DNA from: Henriciella sp.
GTDB lineage: Bacteria > Pseudomonadota > Alphaproteobacteria > Caulobacterales > Hyphomonadaceae
DNA length: 64,000 nt
Direction: 5' to 3'
Assembly (NCBI RefSeq): GCF_029937755.1
Contig: NZ_JAPYPG010000008.1
Location: 1-64,000, forward strand
In this document: in pieces, positions 34,897-43,826 of the stretch
Position numbering within the stretch: the stretch's first letter is position 1
How the letters are laid out: the number at the start of each line of letters is the position of its first letter
The notes under the pieces: model-generated
What the model was told of the DNA's origin: nothing
The model's input: only the letters and a program-made list of their open reading frames with translations
Database searches by the model: none
Translations under genes and position numbers: made by a program

Positions 34897-36302
34897 CCCG
34901 CCCGAGCGATGATTTCCTGACAGACGCCAAGGCCCTCCTTGGTGACAAAGGCTGGAGCGAGGACGCCGACAAGCTGAAAGAAGCCGCCACGCCCTGGCGC
35001 GGCACCTGGCCCGGTGAGACCCCCCTTCTCGCCATGCCCGGCTCAACCGAAGACGCCGCAGGACTGGTAAAGCTCTGCGCGAAACACAAGGTCGCGCTGG
35101 TTCCGCAAGGCGGGAATACAGGCCTTGTCGATGGTGGCACGCCACATGGCGAAATCACCGTCTCAATGCGCCGGATGAAGCAGGTCCGCAATGTCGACAC
35201 GCGCAACAATTCGCTGACCATCGAGGCCGGCGCGCCGCTGGTCGATGCGCAGGCGGCCGCCGAAGAGGCCAACCGCCTCTTCCCGCTCTCGCTCGGCTCG
35301 GAAGGCCAGGCGACGATTGGCGGGCTGATCTCGACCAATGCCGGGGGCGTGGCCGTGCTGCGCTATGGCATGATGCGGGACCTGATCCTCGGCCTGGAAG
35401 TCATTCTGCCCTCGGGCGAGATCTGGGACGGGCTCTCGGGCCTGCGCAAGAACAATACAGGCTATGACCTGAAACACCTTTTCGCCGGTGCGGAAGGTAC
35501 ACTCGGCCTGATCACGGCGGCGACACTGAAGCTCTTCCCGAAAGTGGCGAAGGCCACGGGCTGGGTGATCTGCAAGTCTGCCAGCGATGTCGTCGATCTG
35601 CTTGCGCTGGTGCGCGACCATGCCGGCGACACGGTAACAAGCTTCGAGATCATTCCCGCGCGCGCCATCGAAATGGTCCAGGCGGATGTGCCCGACACGC
35701 GTGACCCGGCGCCCTCCGGCCTGCCCTGGCGGGTGCTGGTCGAGGTCTCCATGTCGCGCGAGGACCAGGCCCGCGAGACCTTGATGGAGGCGCTCGGTGA
35801 AGCGATCGAGAAAGAGCTCGCCGACAATGTCATCATTGCCGAAAGTCAGGCCCAGGCCGACAGTTTCTGGCACATTCGCGAGACCATCCCGCTGTCGAAA
35901 CGCGCCTTCGGGACCGCGATCAATCACGACATCTCGGTGCCCGTCTCGGCCATTCCGGAGTTCCTCGATGTGACCGAAGCGGAGATCCACAAGGTCGCCG
36001 CGCAGGCGGAGATCGTGGCCTTCGGCCATGTCGGCGACGGCAATCTCCATTATTCGGCCTGCGAGCCGGTCGATGTCGACCAGCCGATCCTGTCCAACCA
36101 TGCTGGCGAGATCACCCGCATCGTACACGAACAGGCGATGAAGTTTGGCGGCTCGATCAGTGCCGAGCATGGCGTTGGCCGGCTGAAGCGCGACGAGCTG
36201 GCCGGCATCCGCCCGAAGGCTGCGACCGAGACGATGCGCGCCATAAAGACCGCGCTCGACCCGCTCGGCATCATGAATCCGGGCCGGGTCGTCAGCGTCT
36301 AG
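34893..36302 (+). CDS. FAD-linked oxidoreductase (D-2-hydroxyglutarate/D-lactate dehydrogenase-like)
   Basis: A 469-residue VAO/PCMH-type flavoenzyme. The FAD-binding PCMH domain spans about 35-215: VPQGGNTGLVDGG, GSEGQATIGGLISTNAGG (core GGLISTNAGG) and GAEGTLGLIT. The FAD-oxidase C domain covers 235-469 and includes FGHVGDGNLHYS (metal-binding His) and the closing EHGVGRLKRDEL. It oxidises a D-2-hydroxy acid, such as 2-hydroxyglutarate. ATG at 34893 overlaps the PaiB stop; longer in-frame extensions into that gene are rejected. It is convergent by four bases with the next gene. Confidence 0.88.
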   Translation: MTRPSDDFLTDAKALLGDKGWSEDADKLKEAATPWRGTWPGETPLLAMPGSTEDAAGLVKLCAKHKVALVPQGGNTGLVDGGTPHGEITVSMRRMKQVRNVDTRNNSLTIEAGAPLVDAQAAAEEANRLFPLSLGSEGQATIGGLISTNAGGVAVLRYGMMRDLILGLEVILPSGEIWDGLSGLRKNNTGYDLKHLFAGAEGTLGLITAATLKLFPKVAKATGWVICKSASDVVDLLALVRDHAGDTVTSFEIIPARAIEMVQADVPDTRDPAPSGLPWRVLVEVSMSREDQARETLMEALGEAIEKELADNVIIAESQAQADSFWHIRETIPLSKRAFGTAINHDISVPVSAIPEFLDVTEAEIHKVAAQAEIVAFGHVGDGNLHYSACEPVDVDQPILSNHAGEITRIVHEQAMKFGGSISAEHGVGRLKRDELAGIRPKAATETMRAIKTALDPLGIMNPGRVVSV

Positions 36303-37522
36303 GCGGCAGCTGGCACACCATCGCCGCGCAATCGGCCCCGCCCGCGTCCGGCGGCAAGCACGAGCAGGGCCACAAGCGCGATGCTGGTTGCCTGGGAGGA
36401 AAAGACTTCCAGCATCACCGCGAAAAACCAGGCCGGCAGGCCGCGTGACGGCCCGTCCGCATTTAGAACCTCTGGTCCCCCTTCACCGAGCAGGCTCAGC
36501 CGCGCGGTCTCGATCCGCGCTTCCAGCTCGGCACGGCGCTTGGCCAAGCCAAGCTCATTCTGGGCATCTCGATAGGGTTTCTGGTGCGTGCGCCCGACTT
36601 CCTCGACCCCGCGCAGATAGGCTTTCAGCCCTTCGACCGAACGCGTTTCGGGCGGGATGCCATCGAGCTGGCGCTGATAGTCCGCGATCTGAGATTCGAT
36701 CACCGAGCGGGCATCTGCGGCGGCTTCGGCAGAGCTGGTCCGCGCATCCTGATTGGTCTGCATGAACATGGCCGTGCCGAGTACGCTGGTCGCCGCGCCA
36801 GCCAAGGCAAAAGCCAGTGATCGCGCGCCTTCTTTCCGGCGCCCGCCGGAGACGTGCCACCAGAAGAAGGTGAACCCGCCAAAGGAGCAGACCGAGGCGA
36901 TCACACCGGCCCAGCCCCAGATCTGTCCCTGGACATCCTCTGTCACGCTTGCGCTGAAAGCCTGGTAGTTCGCAAAGGCCGACAGGCCGGCCGCCGCCAG
37001 CCCCGCGCCCAGAAAGATGAACGACAGAAGAATGATGATCAGCGCCTCGAAGACACCGCGGCTGCGCGGCGCATTCGCCAGGGTATCGGGCTGTTCCGCC
37101 TGAGGCGCCTCACCCGGCAACGGCCTGTTCGTCTCAAACGGCGTTGCAGTCTCTGCCAGCGGTTCATCCACGAGTTCGGCCCGCCAGGTCTCAACCTCTT
37201 CCTCACTCGCAGGACAGACGTCGTGCCGCACAGCCGGCAGTGTCTCCCTGCGCAATGGGATGATCTCGGCTTCGGTATAGACATCCGGCTCAGCCTGTAT
37301 TTCGGCCCCATCAAGCTCACTCAGATAGGTGCGGATCGGCGCGGAGACGCCGCAACTCGTGCACCGCGCCTGACCGTTCGCCAGGCTGAGCTTCAGCGCT
37401 CTTGGCGCATTGCAGGCGGGGCACTCGACGCGCGCAACATCCCCCTCCCCGAAGGCCTCCTCGAACCCATGGGCGACAAGCAGCGCCCACAGCTCACCTG
37501 TACGTTGCTGAATAGCTTCCAT
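36299..37522 (-). CDS. Zinc-ribbon membrane protein with an internal coiled coil, unknown function
   Basis: A 407-residue protein; family not recognised. An N-terminal four-Cys zinc ribbon (CPAC and CTSC, about residues 34-60) is followed by a long acidic, Pro-rich linker (about 75-155). Hydrophobic helices lie near 158-185, 205-225, 240-260 and 360-390. Between the third and fourth is a charged alpha-helical segment (about 265-345) with heptad-like spacing and several Glu/Arg/Lys (AKRRAELEARIETARLSLLG). The architecture suggests a cytoplasmic zinc-binding head on a membrane anchor with a coiled-coil loop. Function unknown. Confidence 0.65.
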   Translation of the reverse strand: MEAIQQRTGELWALLVAHGFEEAFGEGDVARVECPACNAPRALKLSLANGQARCTSCGVSAPIRTYLSELDGAEIQAEPDVYTEAEIIPLRRETLPAVRHDVCPASEEEVETWRAELVDEPLAETATPFETNRPLPGEAPQAEQPDTLANAPRSRGVFEALIIILLSFIFLGAGLAAAGLSAFANYQAFSASVTEDVQGQIWGWAGVIASVCSFGGFTFFWWHVSGGRRKEGARSLAFALAGAATSVLGTAMFMQTNQDARTSSAEAAADARSVIESQIADYQRQLDGIPPETRSVEGLKAYLRGVEEVGRTHQKPYRDAQNELGLAKRRAELEARIETARLSLLGEGGPEVLNADGPSRGLPAWFFAVMLEVFSSQATSIALVALLVLAAGRGRGRLRGDGVPAAA

Positions 37523-37592
37523 GAAATTGCGCCCTGCTCATTGAAATTCATGATCACCAGCAGAACACTAACAGAACAAAACAGGAATTAAG

Positions 37593-38132
37593 TCAAGACC
37601 TGTCGACGAGAACGGCGACGAAAAGCGCTGGCTGGTTACCTTCTACGACCCAGGCATGGTTCGTCGCGCGCTGCACGACGACATCGCCTGGCTCGATCAC
37701 GGTCTCGTCCTCATCAAGAAGCAGGCGCACCCGCCCCTTCACCAGGATGATGGCGTCCAGCGTATCGGTCTTGTGCATGGCGGGATGGCGCGATGTGTCC
37801 GGCTGGTGATCGCCCGCGCCCATTTCGACAAACGCCGCCCGCGTGATCTCACGCATTTTTTCCGGCGGCACGCCTTCCGGCGCCGGCTCAATGGCGAACC
37901 AGCGGATCTTCACCCCACCCTTCGGCGGCGAGAGCTGCGGCTTGCCTGCGCCGCGGTCGGTCTCGTCTCCAGTGTCGATTTCGCCAGACGTCGTATCGGT
38001 CCAGATCTCGAACAGACCGCCCAGATCGCCGGTGCGGAACTCGGCGGCTTGCGCGCCATCAAGCACGATCTTCGACTGGCCCTCCCCAGTCTCTCCGGTC
38101 ACCACCCTGCGCAATTCAAATCCTGCTGACAT
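37593..38132 (-). CDS. Cupin-domain protein
   Basis: A 179-residue single-domain cupin. The C-terminal half carries cupin motif 1/2 elements: HKTDTLDAIILVKGRVRLLLDEDE and EPGDVVVQRATNHAWVVEG (core PGD-x-V-x-Q-x-x-x-x-H). The first motif has H-x-T-x-T-x-D instead of the usual H-x-H, so metal binding may be altered. No enzymatic role can be assigned. ATG at 38132 is preceded by GGAGGAAAG; longer in-frame upstream readings into the next intergenic and coding region are rejected. Preceded by a 195-base gap to a divergent desaturase. Confidence 0.75.
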   Translation of the reverse strand: MSAGFELRRVVTGETGEGQSKIVLDGAQAAEFRTGDLGGLFEIWTDTTSGEIDTGDETDRGAGKPQLSPPKGGVKIRWFAIEPAPEGVPPEKMREITRAAFVEMGAGDHQPDTSRHPAMHKTDTLDAIILVKGRVRLLLDEDETVIEPGDVVVQRATNHAWVVEGNQPALFVAVLVDRS

Positions 38133-38327
38133 TCTCTTTCCTCCCGTTTTTACGTTTCCGCGCAGGATAGACGTGAGCGGACGCCAAACGCCACCGAAAG
38201 CGGCAAAAACGCGACGAATGCAGCGGCGCGGGCAGAATGCCTCTTTTCCGACATGAAAATCGTTCTTAATAGTCTGATAGGCAGAGCCATCCAGAATGGT
38301 TCCGGCTGCCTGTTTCCGGAGGACTTG

Positions 38328-39224
38328 ATGCCTAAAATCCCGCGCTCGCTTGCGATTCCCAAAACCTGGAAAACGTTCAACTTTGCGAGCTTCTTCGCCG
38401 CAATCCTGTATCCCGCCCTCGGGCTGGCCCTTCTGATCACCATGGTCGCGCTCGGCTTCGCGCTGACCCATATCGAACTCAAACTCTGGTACCTGCCGCT
38501 GTCGCTTGGCGTGATCGCGCTGACCATCTTCGTCTGCAATGCCGGGATCGGCCCGCTCCACCGGCTCATCCAGCACCGCGCCGGCGAGATGCGCTGGCCC
38601 GCCCAGGTGCTGACCATGCTCAACCTGATGATCGCCATGCAGGGCAATGTGAAGGACTGGGTGAACTATCACTCCCAGCATCACCGCTTTGCAGACGGCC
38701 CGGGCGACCCGCACAACCCGTTCGAGTCCAAGCGCTGGGCCTGGGTTGGCTGGATCCTCTTCCGCGACCGCAAGGATTTGATGCGTCCGGTCCCGATGTG
38801 GATGAAAACCCATCCGATCGTGGTCTGGATGGATGGCTTCTACAATTCCATCTCGCTGGTCATTCACCTGGTCATCCCGACTGCGATCTACCTGATCGTC
38901 TGGGCTGCCGGTGGCTCACTCGTGCTCACCGCCATCATCCATGCCAGCGTCGTGATCGGCCGCGCCATCCAGTTCCACGCGACGAATTACGGCATCAACG
39001 TCCTCGGGCACCTGCCGACGCCGAAATGGGTCGACCATCTGATCGCCCTTCTGACCGGTGGTGAGGCTTTCCACGATCACCACCATGATCAGCCTGTCTC
39101 CGCCCTTCACCGTCCGCGCAAGGGCGTCTGGAACCGTATCGTGGACTATAACGGCACCATGCTGCTCATCTATGAGAAGCTTGGCTGGGTGCGGAACCTG
39201 AAGATCGCTCCGCAATTCGCGTGA
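38328..39224 (+). CDS. Fatty acid (acyl-CoA) desaturase
   Basis: A 298-residue membrane desaturase. All three histidine boxes are present: HRLIQH near residue 85 (H-x4-H), HSQHH near 120 (H-x2-HH) and HDHHH near 250. Membrane helices flank them (about 25-70 and 175-215). It introduces a cis double bond into acyl chains, using an electron donor such as ferredoxin or cytochrome. The ATG at 38328, nine bases after CCGGAGG, was chosen over an ATG at 38253 that adds 25 residues of non-family sequence. The stop overlaps the GTG start of the Nudix gene. Confidence 0.88.
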   Translation: MPKIPRSLAIPKTWKTFNFASFFAAILYPALGLALLITMVALGFALTHIELKLWYLPLSLGVIALTIFVCNAGIGPLHRLIQHRAGEMRWPAQVLTMLNLMIAMQGNVKDWVNYHSQHHRFADGPGDPHNPFESKRWAWVGWILFRDRKDLMRPVPMWMKTHPIVVWMDGFYNSISLVIHLVIPTAIYLIVWAAGGSLVLTAIIHASVVIGRAIQFHATNYGINVLGHLPTPKWVDHLIALLTGGEAFHDHHHDQPVSALHRPRKGVWNRIVDYNGTMLLIYEKLGWVRNLKIAPQFA

Positions 39225-39808
39225 CGGACGGGCCTGAGAAAGACAAGGTTCGCAATCTCGAAGGCACGGTTCTGTCTGACGCCTGGGCCAGGCTGACGCG
39301 GTATAGTTTCGATCTCCGCCAGTCAGACGGCCAGTGGGACAGCCAGACCCGCGAAATCTATGACCGGCAGGATGGTGTGGCTGTCCTACCCTATGATGCC
39401 GGACGCGGCACAGTATTGCTGGTGCGTCAGTTCCGTCTGCCGGGCTATCTGAAAGGCGGGGAGACGGCTCTCATCGAAGCATGCGCGGGTATGCTGGACG
39501 AGACCGATCCGGCAGACCGCATCCGCCTGGAAGCCGAAGAAGAACTCGGCTACCGCCTCCACGCCCTGGAACGCGCCTTCGGTTTCTATGTCAGCCCCGG
39601 TAGCGTGACCGAGCGTATCACCTGTTTCACAGCCCGCTACACGCCTGCCGACCAGGTTTCGGACGGCGGCGGCAAAGCCGATGAGGGCGAGGATATCGAG
39701 GTGCTCGAAATGCCGCTCGACGAGGCCCTTGGCCTCGTGAGATCAGGCGATATCCGCGACGCAAAGACCATCGCCCTCATCCAGCACGTGAAACTGTCTC
39801 TCGGCTAA
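39221..39808 (+). CDS. Nudix hydrolase, NudK/ADP-ribose pyrophosphatase-like
   Basis: A 195-residue Nudix protein starting with GTG overlapping the previous stop (GTGA), so translation is coupled. The Nudix box lies near residues 88-110, ending RLEAEEELGY; the usual R-E-x-x-E-E shows Arg, Leu, Glu at the first positions, a variant seen in NudK-like members. Flanking VAVLPYDAGRGTVLLVRQFRLPGYLKGG matches the ADP-sugar/GDP-mannose pyrophosphatase branch. It would hydrolyse a nucleoside-diphosphate sugar; the coupling to a desaturase is probably only genomic economy. Confidence 0.85.
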   Translation: MTDGPEKDKVRNLEGTVLSDAWARLTRYSFDLRQSDGQWDSQTREIYDRQDGVAVLPYDAGRGTVLLVRQFRLPGYLKGGETALIEACAGMLDETDPADRIRLEAEEELGYRLHALERAFGFYVSPGSVTERITCFTARYTPADQVSDGGGKADEGEDIEVLEMPLDEALGLVRSGDIRDAKTIALIQHVKLSLG

Positions 39809-39817
39809 GCGACAGCG

Positions 39818-40153
39818 TTATTCCGTGAGGTCGACCACGGTCGCATCCGGCGCGTTCTTCTTCACTGACTCCACGCCATTATCGCGGCCGGATTCGCTCT
39901 TGTAGCTCTGCGATGTGCCGATCACCTGGCCGTTGGTGGATTTCAGATTGAACATGAAATTGCCTGCAGAGGTTTCCTTCTTCTCGTAGCGGGAGTCCTT
40001 GGGCGCATTCTTCTTGACGGACTCGACGCCGTTCTTCGCGCTGGCCATCTGCTTGTAGCCTTCACTGCTCAGAATGGTCTCGCCATTACCAGCCTTGAGG
40101 CGGAACCGGATTTCACCGGCCTTGTCATTATAGAGTTCGAATTTGGCGGCCAT
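39818..40153 (-). CDS. YegP family protein with two DUF1508 repeats
   Basis: A 111-residue protein composed of two 45-50 residue DUF1508 repeats: FELYNDKAGEIRFRLKAGNGE...VESVKKNAP and FMFNLKSTNGQVIGTSQSY...VESVKKNAP. The exact VESVKKNAP ending of both repeats and the GYKQ/QSYKS segments are diagnostic. YegP proteins are small beta-rich proteins of unknown function, sometimes reported as stress-associated. It stands alone on the minus strand beside the Nudix gene. Confidence 0.88.
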   Translation of the reverse strand: MAAKFELYNDKAGEIRFRLKAGNGETILSSEGYKQMASAKNGVESVKKNAPKDSRYEKKETSAGNFMFNLKSTNGQVIGTSQSYKSESGRDNGVESVKKNAPDATVVDLTE

Positions 40154-40247
40154 ATCCTGTCCCTTTTGCTACAGTCGCGAAGAATTCAGCGACCCTTTCT
40201 TGGTTGCCTCGCGAGGCCCCAATGTCAAGCAGATGAGCGATCTGTCG

Positions 40248-40406
40248 CTATCCCACGAACAGCAATGCGCGCAACGCGTAAGCGAAGACGGCGACGACGG
40301 CGAGGCTCATCAGGGCCAGACCGGCAAACCAGGCCAGGCGCCGCCATACGGGGCCGGCACCGCGCCCCGTCTCGTCCGGGCCTTCCGGCTCGAAAAGGTC
40401 AGTCAT
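40248..40406 (-). CDS. Small membrane protein, DUF2474-like, companion of cytochrome bd
   Basis: A 52-residue protein with one transmembrane helix (about residues 24-48) preceded by WRRL and followed by R-ALLF, resembling DUF2474 proteins found beside cydAB. Its ATG at 40406 overlaps the end of cydB by eight bases, so it is translated with it. It may be a third subunit like CydX that stabilises the heme site, but this is inferred from position and size. A longer reading from 40454 is entirely inside cydB and unlikely. Confidence 0.7.
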   Translation of the reverse strand: MTDLFEPEGPDETGRGAGPVWRRLAWFAGLALMSLAVVAVFAYALRALLFVG

Positions 40407-41433
40407 GATAAGCCTCATCCGGGTCCACCTTGCCCCAGAAGAGCGAGTAGACATAACCGGTATAGATCAGGATGACCGGCAGCATGATCACCGCACCGAC
40501 AAGCATCAGCATCAGGGCATTGTCGCGCGCGGCCGCTTCCCAGATATCGATATCGAACGGCACAAGGACCGGGAAAAGGCTGACGGCGAGGCCGAGATAA
40601 CCGGTCAGGAAGATGCCGGCCGAAAAGACGTAAGGCCGCCACTCGGGCGCGCCGACCTTCATCATGAGATCCCGCGCGGTCAAAACCACGAGCGCCATGC
40701 CAATCAGCGGGATGGGCGATAGCGGCAGGAGCTTGGCCGGATTGACCGATGTCATGGTAAAGCCCCAGCGTTCGGTCACTCGCGGATCGATCGACAGGGT
40801 GGCGAGGCTGACAGCGGCAAAGCAGATGGCGACCCCGACGAGCGCCAGCAGCGCCCGCTTGCGGGCACGTTCCTGCACCTCGCCTTCGGTCTTCAGCACG
40901 AGCCAGCAAGCCCCGAGCAGCGTGTAGCCGATGGCCACCGAGATCGCCACGAGGATGGTAAAGGGTGAGAGCCAGTCGAAGGCACCGCCTGCAAAGCTGC
41001 GGCCCTCCACCTCTACGCCCTGAATGAAGCCGCCAAGGATCAGCCCCTGCGACAGCGCGGCCACGAGTGAGCCGCCGAAGAAGGCTCCGTTCCAGAACAG
41101 TTTTGTCGGCTTGCGCACCGCCTTGTGGCGGAACTCGAAGGCGACACCCCGGAAGATCAGCGCTGCCAGCATCATCAGCACGGGCAGGTAGAAGGCGGGC
41201 ATCAGGATCGCATAGGCAAGCGGAAAGGCCGCGAAGAGGCCGCCCCCGCCAAGGATGAGCCAGGTTTCGTTGCCATCCCAGACCGGCTCGATGGAGGCGG
41301 TCATCAGGTTGCGTTCCTCGTCGGTCTTGGCCAGCCCGGTCAGGATGCCGACACCAAGGTCCATGCCGTCAAGCAGGACATAGAGCATGACCGCGGTTGC
41401 GATCAGGACAGACCAGATAAGCGGCAGATCCAT
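40399..41433 (-). CDS. cydB: Cytochrome bd ubiquinol oxidase subunit II
   Basis: A 344-residue integral membrane protein. The opening LPLIWSVLIATAVMLYVLLDGMDLGVGIL is typical of CydB (core DGMDLGVG, with the conserved acidic residue). Eight or nine membrane helices follow. The short subunit length and its partner suggest a cyanide-insensitive (CIO) or bd-type quinol oxidase. It begins 11 bases after cydA and is followed at once by the 52-residue companion. Confidence 0.92.
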   Translation of the reverse strand: MDLPLIWSVLIATAVMLYVLLDGMDLGVGILTGLAKTDEERNLMTASIEPVWDGNETWLILGGGGLFAAFPLAYAILMPAFYLPVLMMLAALIFRGVAFEFRHKAVRKPTKLFWNGAFFGGSLVAALSQGLILGGFIQGVEVEGRSFAGGAFDWLSPFTILVAISVAIGYTLLGACWLVLKTEGEVQERARKRALLALVGVAICFAAVSLATLSIDPRVTERWGFTMTSVNPAKLLPLSPIPLIGMALVVLTARDLMMKVGAPEWRPYVFSAGIFLTGYLGLAVSLFPVLVPFDIDIWEAAARDNALMLMLVGAVIMLPVILIYTGYVYSLFWGKVDPDEAYHD

Positions 41434-41444
41434 AGTCCCCTCCT

Positions 41445-42875
41445 CTATTCGGCTGGTTTCGGTTTGCTGGACGGTACCTCAGCCGGCTCATCGACGGCGC
41501 CGAGTGACCAGCCTGGCGGGCGATGCTCGTACTCTGGCGGCTCTGGCGCATCATCCTCGAAGCCGCGCGTGGCGATCCGGGCCATGTAGATCGTGCCTGC
41601 TGTGAAGATGATCGCATAGACGATCATGAAGACCAGCAGCGAGGTGGCGACCTGGCCATAGGCGACAGGCGCGACACTGTCCTCAGTCCGCAGGCCCGGC
41701 ACGCCCTCGGTGACATAGACCGTATAGGGCTGGCGGCCGACTTCGGCGACGACCCACCCGGTTACCACCGAGATGAAACCAAGCGCACCGGCCGGAACAG
41801 AGATCCAGTGGAAGAAACCCGGCTTGTCGATACGCCCGCGCCACCACAGCACACAGCCCCAGACACCGAGCGCCAGCATCACAAGCCCTGCGCCGACCAT
41901 GATGCGGAACGCCCAGAAGACAATCCAGACCGGCGGGCGGTCTTCCTCGGCAAATGCCTTCAGCCCCTGCAGCGGCTCCTTGCTGGAGAACAGGTACGGG
42001 CTCGTACCAGGAAGGGTGACCTCGGCAATGTTGCGCTCATTCTCCTCGTCGGGCAGCGCAAACAGGACGGTGCCCTGCACGTCCGCCGTCTCCCACCAGC
42101 CCTCGATCGCAGCGACCTTGGCAGGCTGATGCTTGTGCGCGATTTCGCCAGACCAGTGACCGGCCCAGATCTGCAACGGCATCAAGACAGCAAGCGTGCC
42201 GGCGGCCATACGGATCTGCCAGCGTGTCGGCTCCGTGGAATGCCCGCGGATCACCTGCCAGGCCCCGGCTGCCAGAATGACGGCCGCCGTCGTGATGAAG
42301 GCAGCCAGCATCATGTGGACATAGCGGGCCGGGAAGCTCGGATTGAAGATCACCTCCCAGAAATTGGTCGCATAGTAGTTGCCGGTTTCAGCATCAATCG
42401 CGTGCCCGGCCGGCGTCTGCATCCAGCTGTTTGCCGACAGGATCCAGAAAGCGGAAATCGTCGTGCCGATGGCGACCGCCAGCGTCGAGATGAAGTGCAG
42501 CTTGTTGCCGACCCGCTTCCAGCCGAACAGCATCACGCCAAGGAAGGTCGCTTCGAGGAAAAAGGCGGTCAGCACTTCATAGCCGAGCAACGGCCCGATC
42601 ACGCTGCCGGCCTTGTCGGAGAAGACCGACCAGTTGGTGCCGAACTGGTAGGACATGACGACGCCGGAAACGACGCCCATCGCAAAGGCCAGCGCGAAGA
42701 TCTTGATCCAGTGCAGGTAGAGCCGTTTGAACACATCCCGCTTCGTCCATAGCCAAAGGCCCTCGCAAACAGCGAGAAAGGCCGCGAGACCAATCGTGAA
42801 AGCGGGAAACAGGATATGAAACGCAACGACAAACGCGAACTGAAGCCGCGACAGGATCAATGCGTCGAGTTCCAT
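41445..42875 (-). CDS. cydA: Cytochrome bd ubiquinol oxidase subunit I
   Basis: A 476-residue subunit carrying heme b558, b595 and d. The N-terminal heme ligand His is at residue 20 (AFHILFPAFTIG). Family landmarks include GWKRVGNKLHF, NSWMQTPAG and the quinol-loop region with VVAEVGRQPYTVY. The Q-loop is short, as in the CIO/short-loop group. The enzyme reduces O2 to water with ubiquinol, without proton pumping, at low O2 or under respiratory stress. The operon is cydA-cydB-DUF2474, and I see no FNR box upstream. Confidence 0.92.
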   Translation of the reverse strand: MELDALILSRLQFAFVVAFHILFPAFTIGLAAFLAVCEGLWLWTKRDVFKRLYLHWIKIFALAFAMGVVSGVVMSYQFGTNWSVFSDKAGSVIGPLLGYEVLTAFFLEATFLGVMLFGWKRVGNKLHFISTLAVAIGTTISAFWILSANSWMQTPAGHAIDAETGNYYATNFWEVIFNPSFPARYVHMMLAAFITTAAVILAAGAWQVIRGHSTEPTRWQIRMAAGTLAVLMPLQIWAGHWSGEIAHKHQPAKVAAIEGWWETADVQGTVLFALPDEENERNIAEVTLPGTSPYLFSSKEPLQGLKAFAEEDRPPVWIVFWAFRIMVGAGLVMLALGVWGCVLWWRGRIDKPGFFHWISVPAGALGFISVVTGWVVAEVGRQPYTVYVTEGVPGLRTEDSVAPVAYGQVATSLLVFMIVYAIIFTAGTIYMARIATRGFEDDAPEPPEYEHRPPGWSLGAVDEPAEVPSSKPKPAE

Positions 42876-43026
42876 CAGTCACTCTCCTGAATAATTTCTA
42901 AGGGCAGCTTATAGATTCCTTACGCAACATTCAAAACATTCCAATCCGCCGCGCGTCAGTTTGGCAAGGAGATGAGGATCGCGATTTCGCAGGTGACGTG
43001 GCTCGAAAATCAGGTATTGAAACCTC

Positions 43027-43755
43027 ATGGAAAAACTACCCTGGTTCAGGCTGACGCTGGGCGCGCTGGTCATCTGGATCCTGTTCGGACTCGTGCCCAT
43101 CGCGCTCGGCATCTTCGGTGTTTTCAGTGACGAGGCCACGACCCGTTTTTCTCACTTCGGGGGCATGTTTGGCGCCGCCAGCGCCTTTTTCTCGGGGTTT
43201 GCGCTGATCGGCATCCTGCTCAGCACGCGTGCCCAGATGGAAGCGCTTCGGCTTCAGAAACACGAACTCTCCCGTATGCAGGAAAACCAGCGACAGGCCC
43301 TGACGCTGCAGATCGTCATGCCTTTCATGGATGATATCGCCTCGGAAGAGTTCCGGCAGGCCTCGAACATCCTGGCGGAATATGAGCGCGCCGGGACGCT
43401 CGGGCGCTATCGCGACTTGCGCCACAATCCTGACCGCACGCACGAGGAACAGGAAGAATTCGAGCGCCTCGATTCAGCGCGCCGCCGCTTCGTGCACGTC
43501 TTTCACAAGATGGCGCGGCTTGCGCGGAATGATGCCGTGGACAGCGAGACCGTGAAAACGGTCTTCAGCCCCGACCTCGTCTGGACGCTGCTTTATGTCG
43601 ACGAGCCCATGGAGGAAGCGATCCGCGCCAATTACAGCCATCGCACCTTCGAATATTTCCAGTCTCTCTACGACCCCGAGGAGATCATCGGCCAGTGGCC
43701 GAGGACGCCCGGCAATCCCTTGGCCACCCGGCTGAAAGACAGCGCTTTCGCGTAG
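43027..43755 (+). CDS. DUF4760-like membrane protein
   Basis: A 242-residue protein with two N-terminal membrane helices (about residues 8-32 and 42-66), then a helical cytoplasmic domain (EALRLQKHELSRMQENQRQ near 75, possibly a coiled coil) and a C-terminal part with RRRFVHVFHKMARLARND. The layout resembles DUF4760 proteins. Function unknown. It starts 151 bases from the divergent cydA and precedes a HAD gene by 71 bases on the same strand. Confidence 0.6.
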   Translation: MEKLPWFRLTLGALVIWILFGLVPIALGIFGVFSDEATTRFSHFGGMFGAASAFFSGFALIGILLSTRAQMEALRLQKHELSRMQENQRQALTLQIVMPFMDDIASEEFRQASNILAEYERAGTLGRYRDLRHNPDRTHEEQEEFERLDSARRRFVHVFHKMARLARNDAVDSETVKTVFSPDLVWTLLYVDEPMEEAIRANYSHRTFEYFQSLYDPEEIIGQWPRTPGNPLATRLKDSAFA

Positions 43756-43826
43756 CGTCACGGCTGGAAACCCGTCCCGATCCAGCTAGGCTTTTATCTC
43801 TACAGGCCGGAAAGGAGTGCCCGGAT

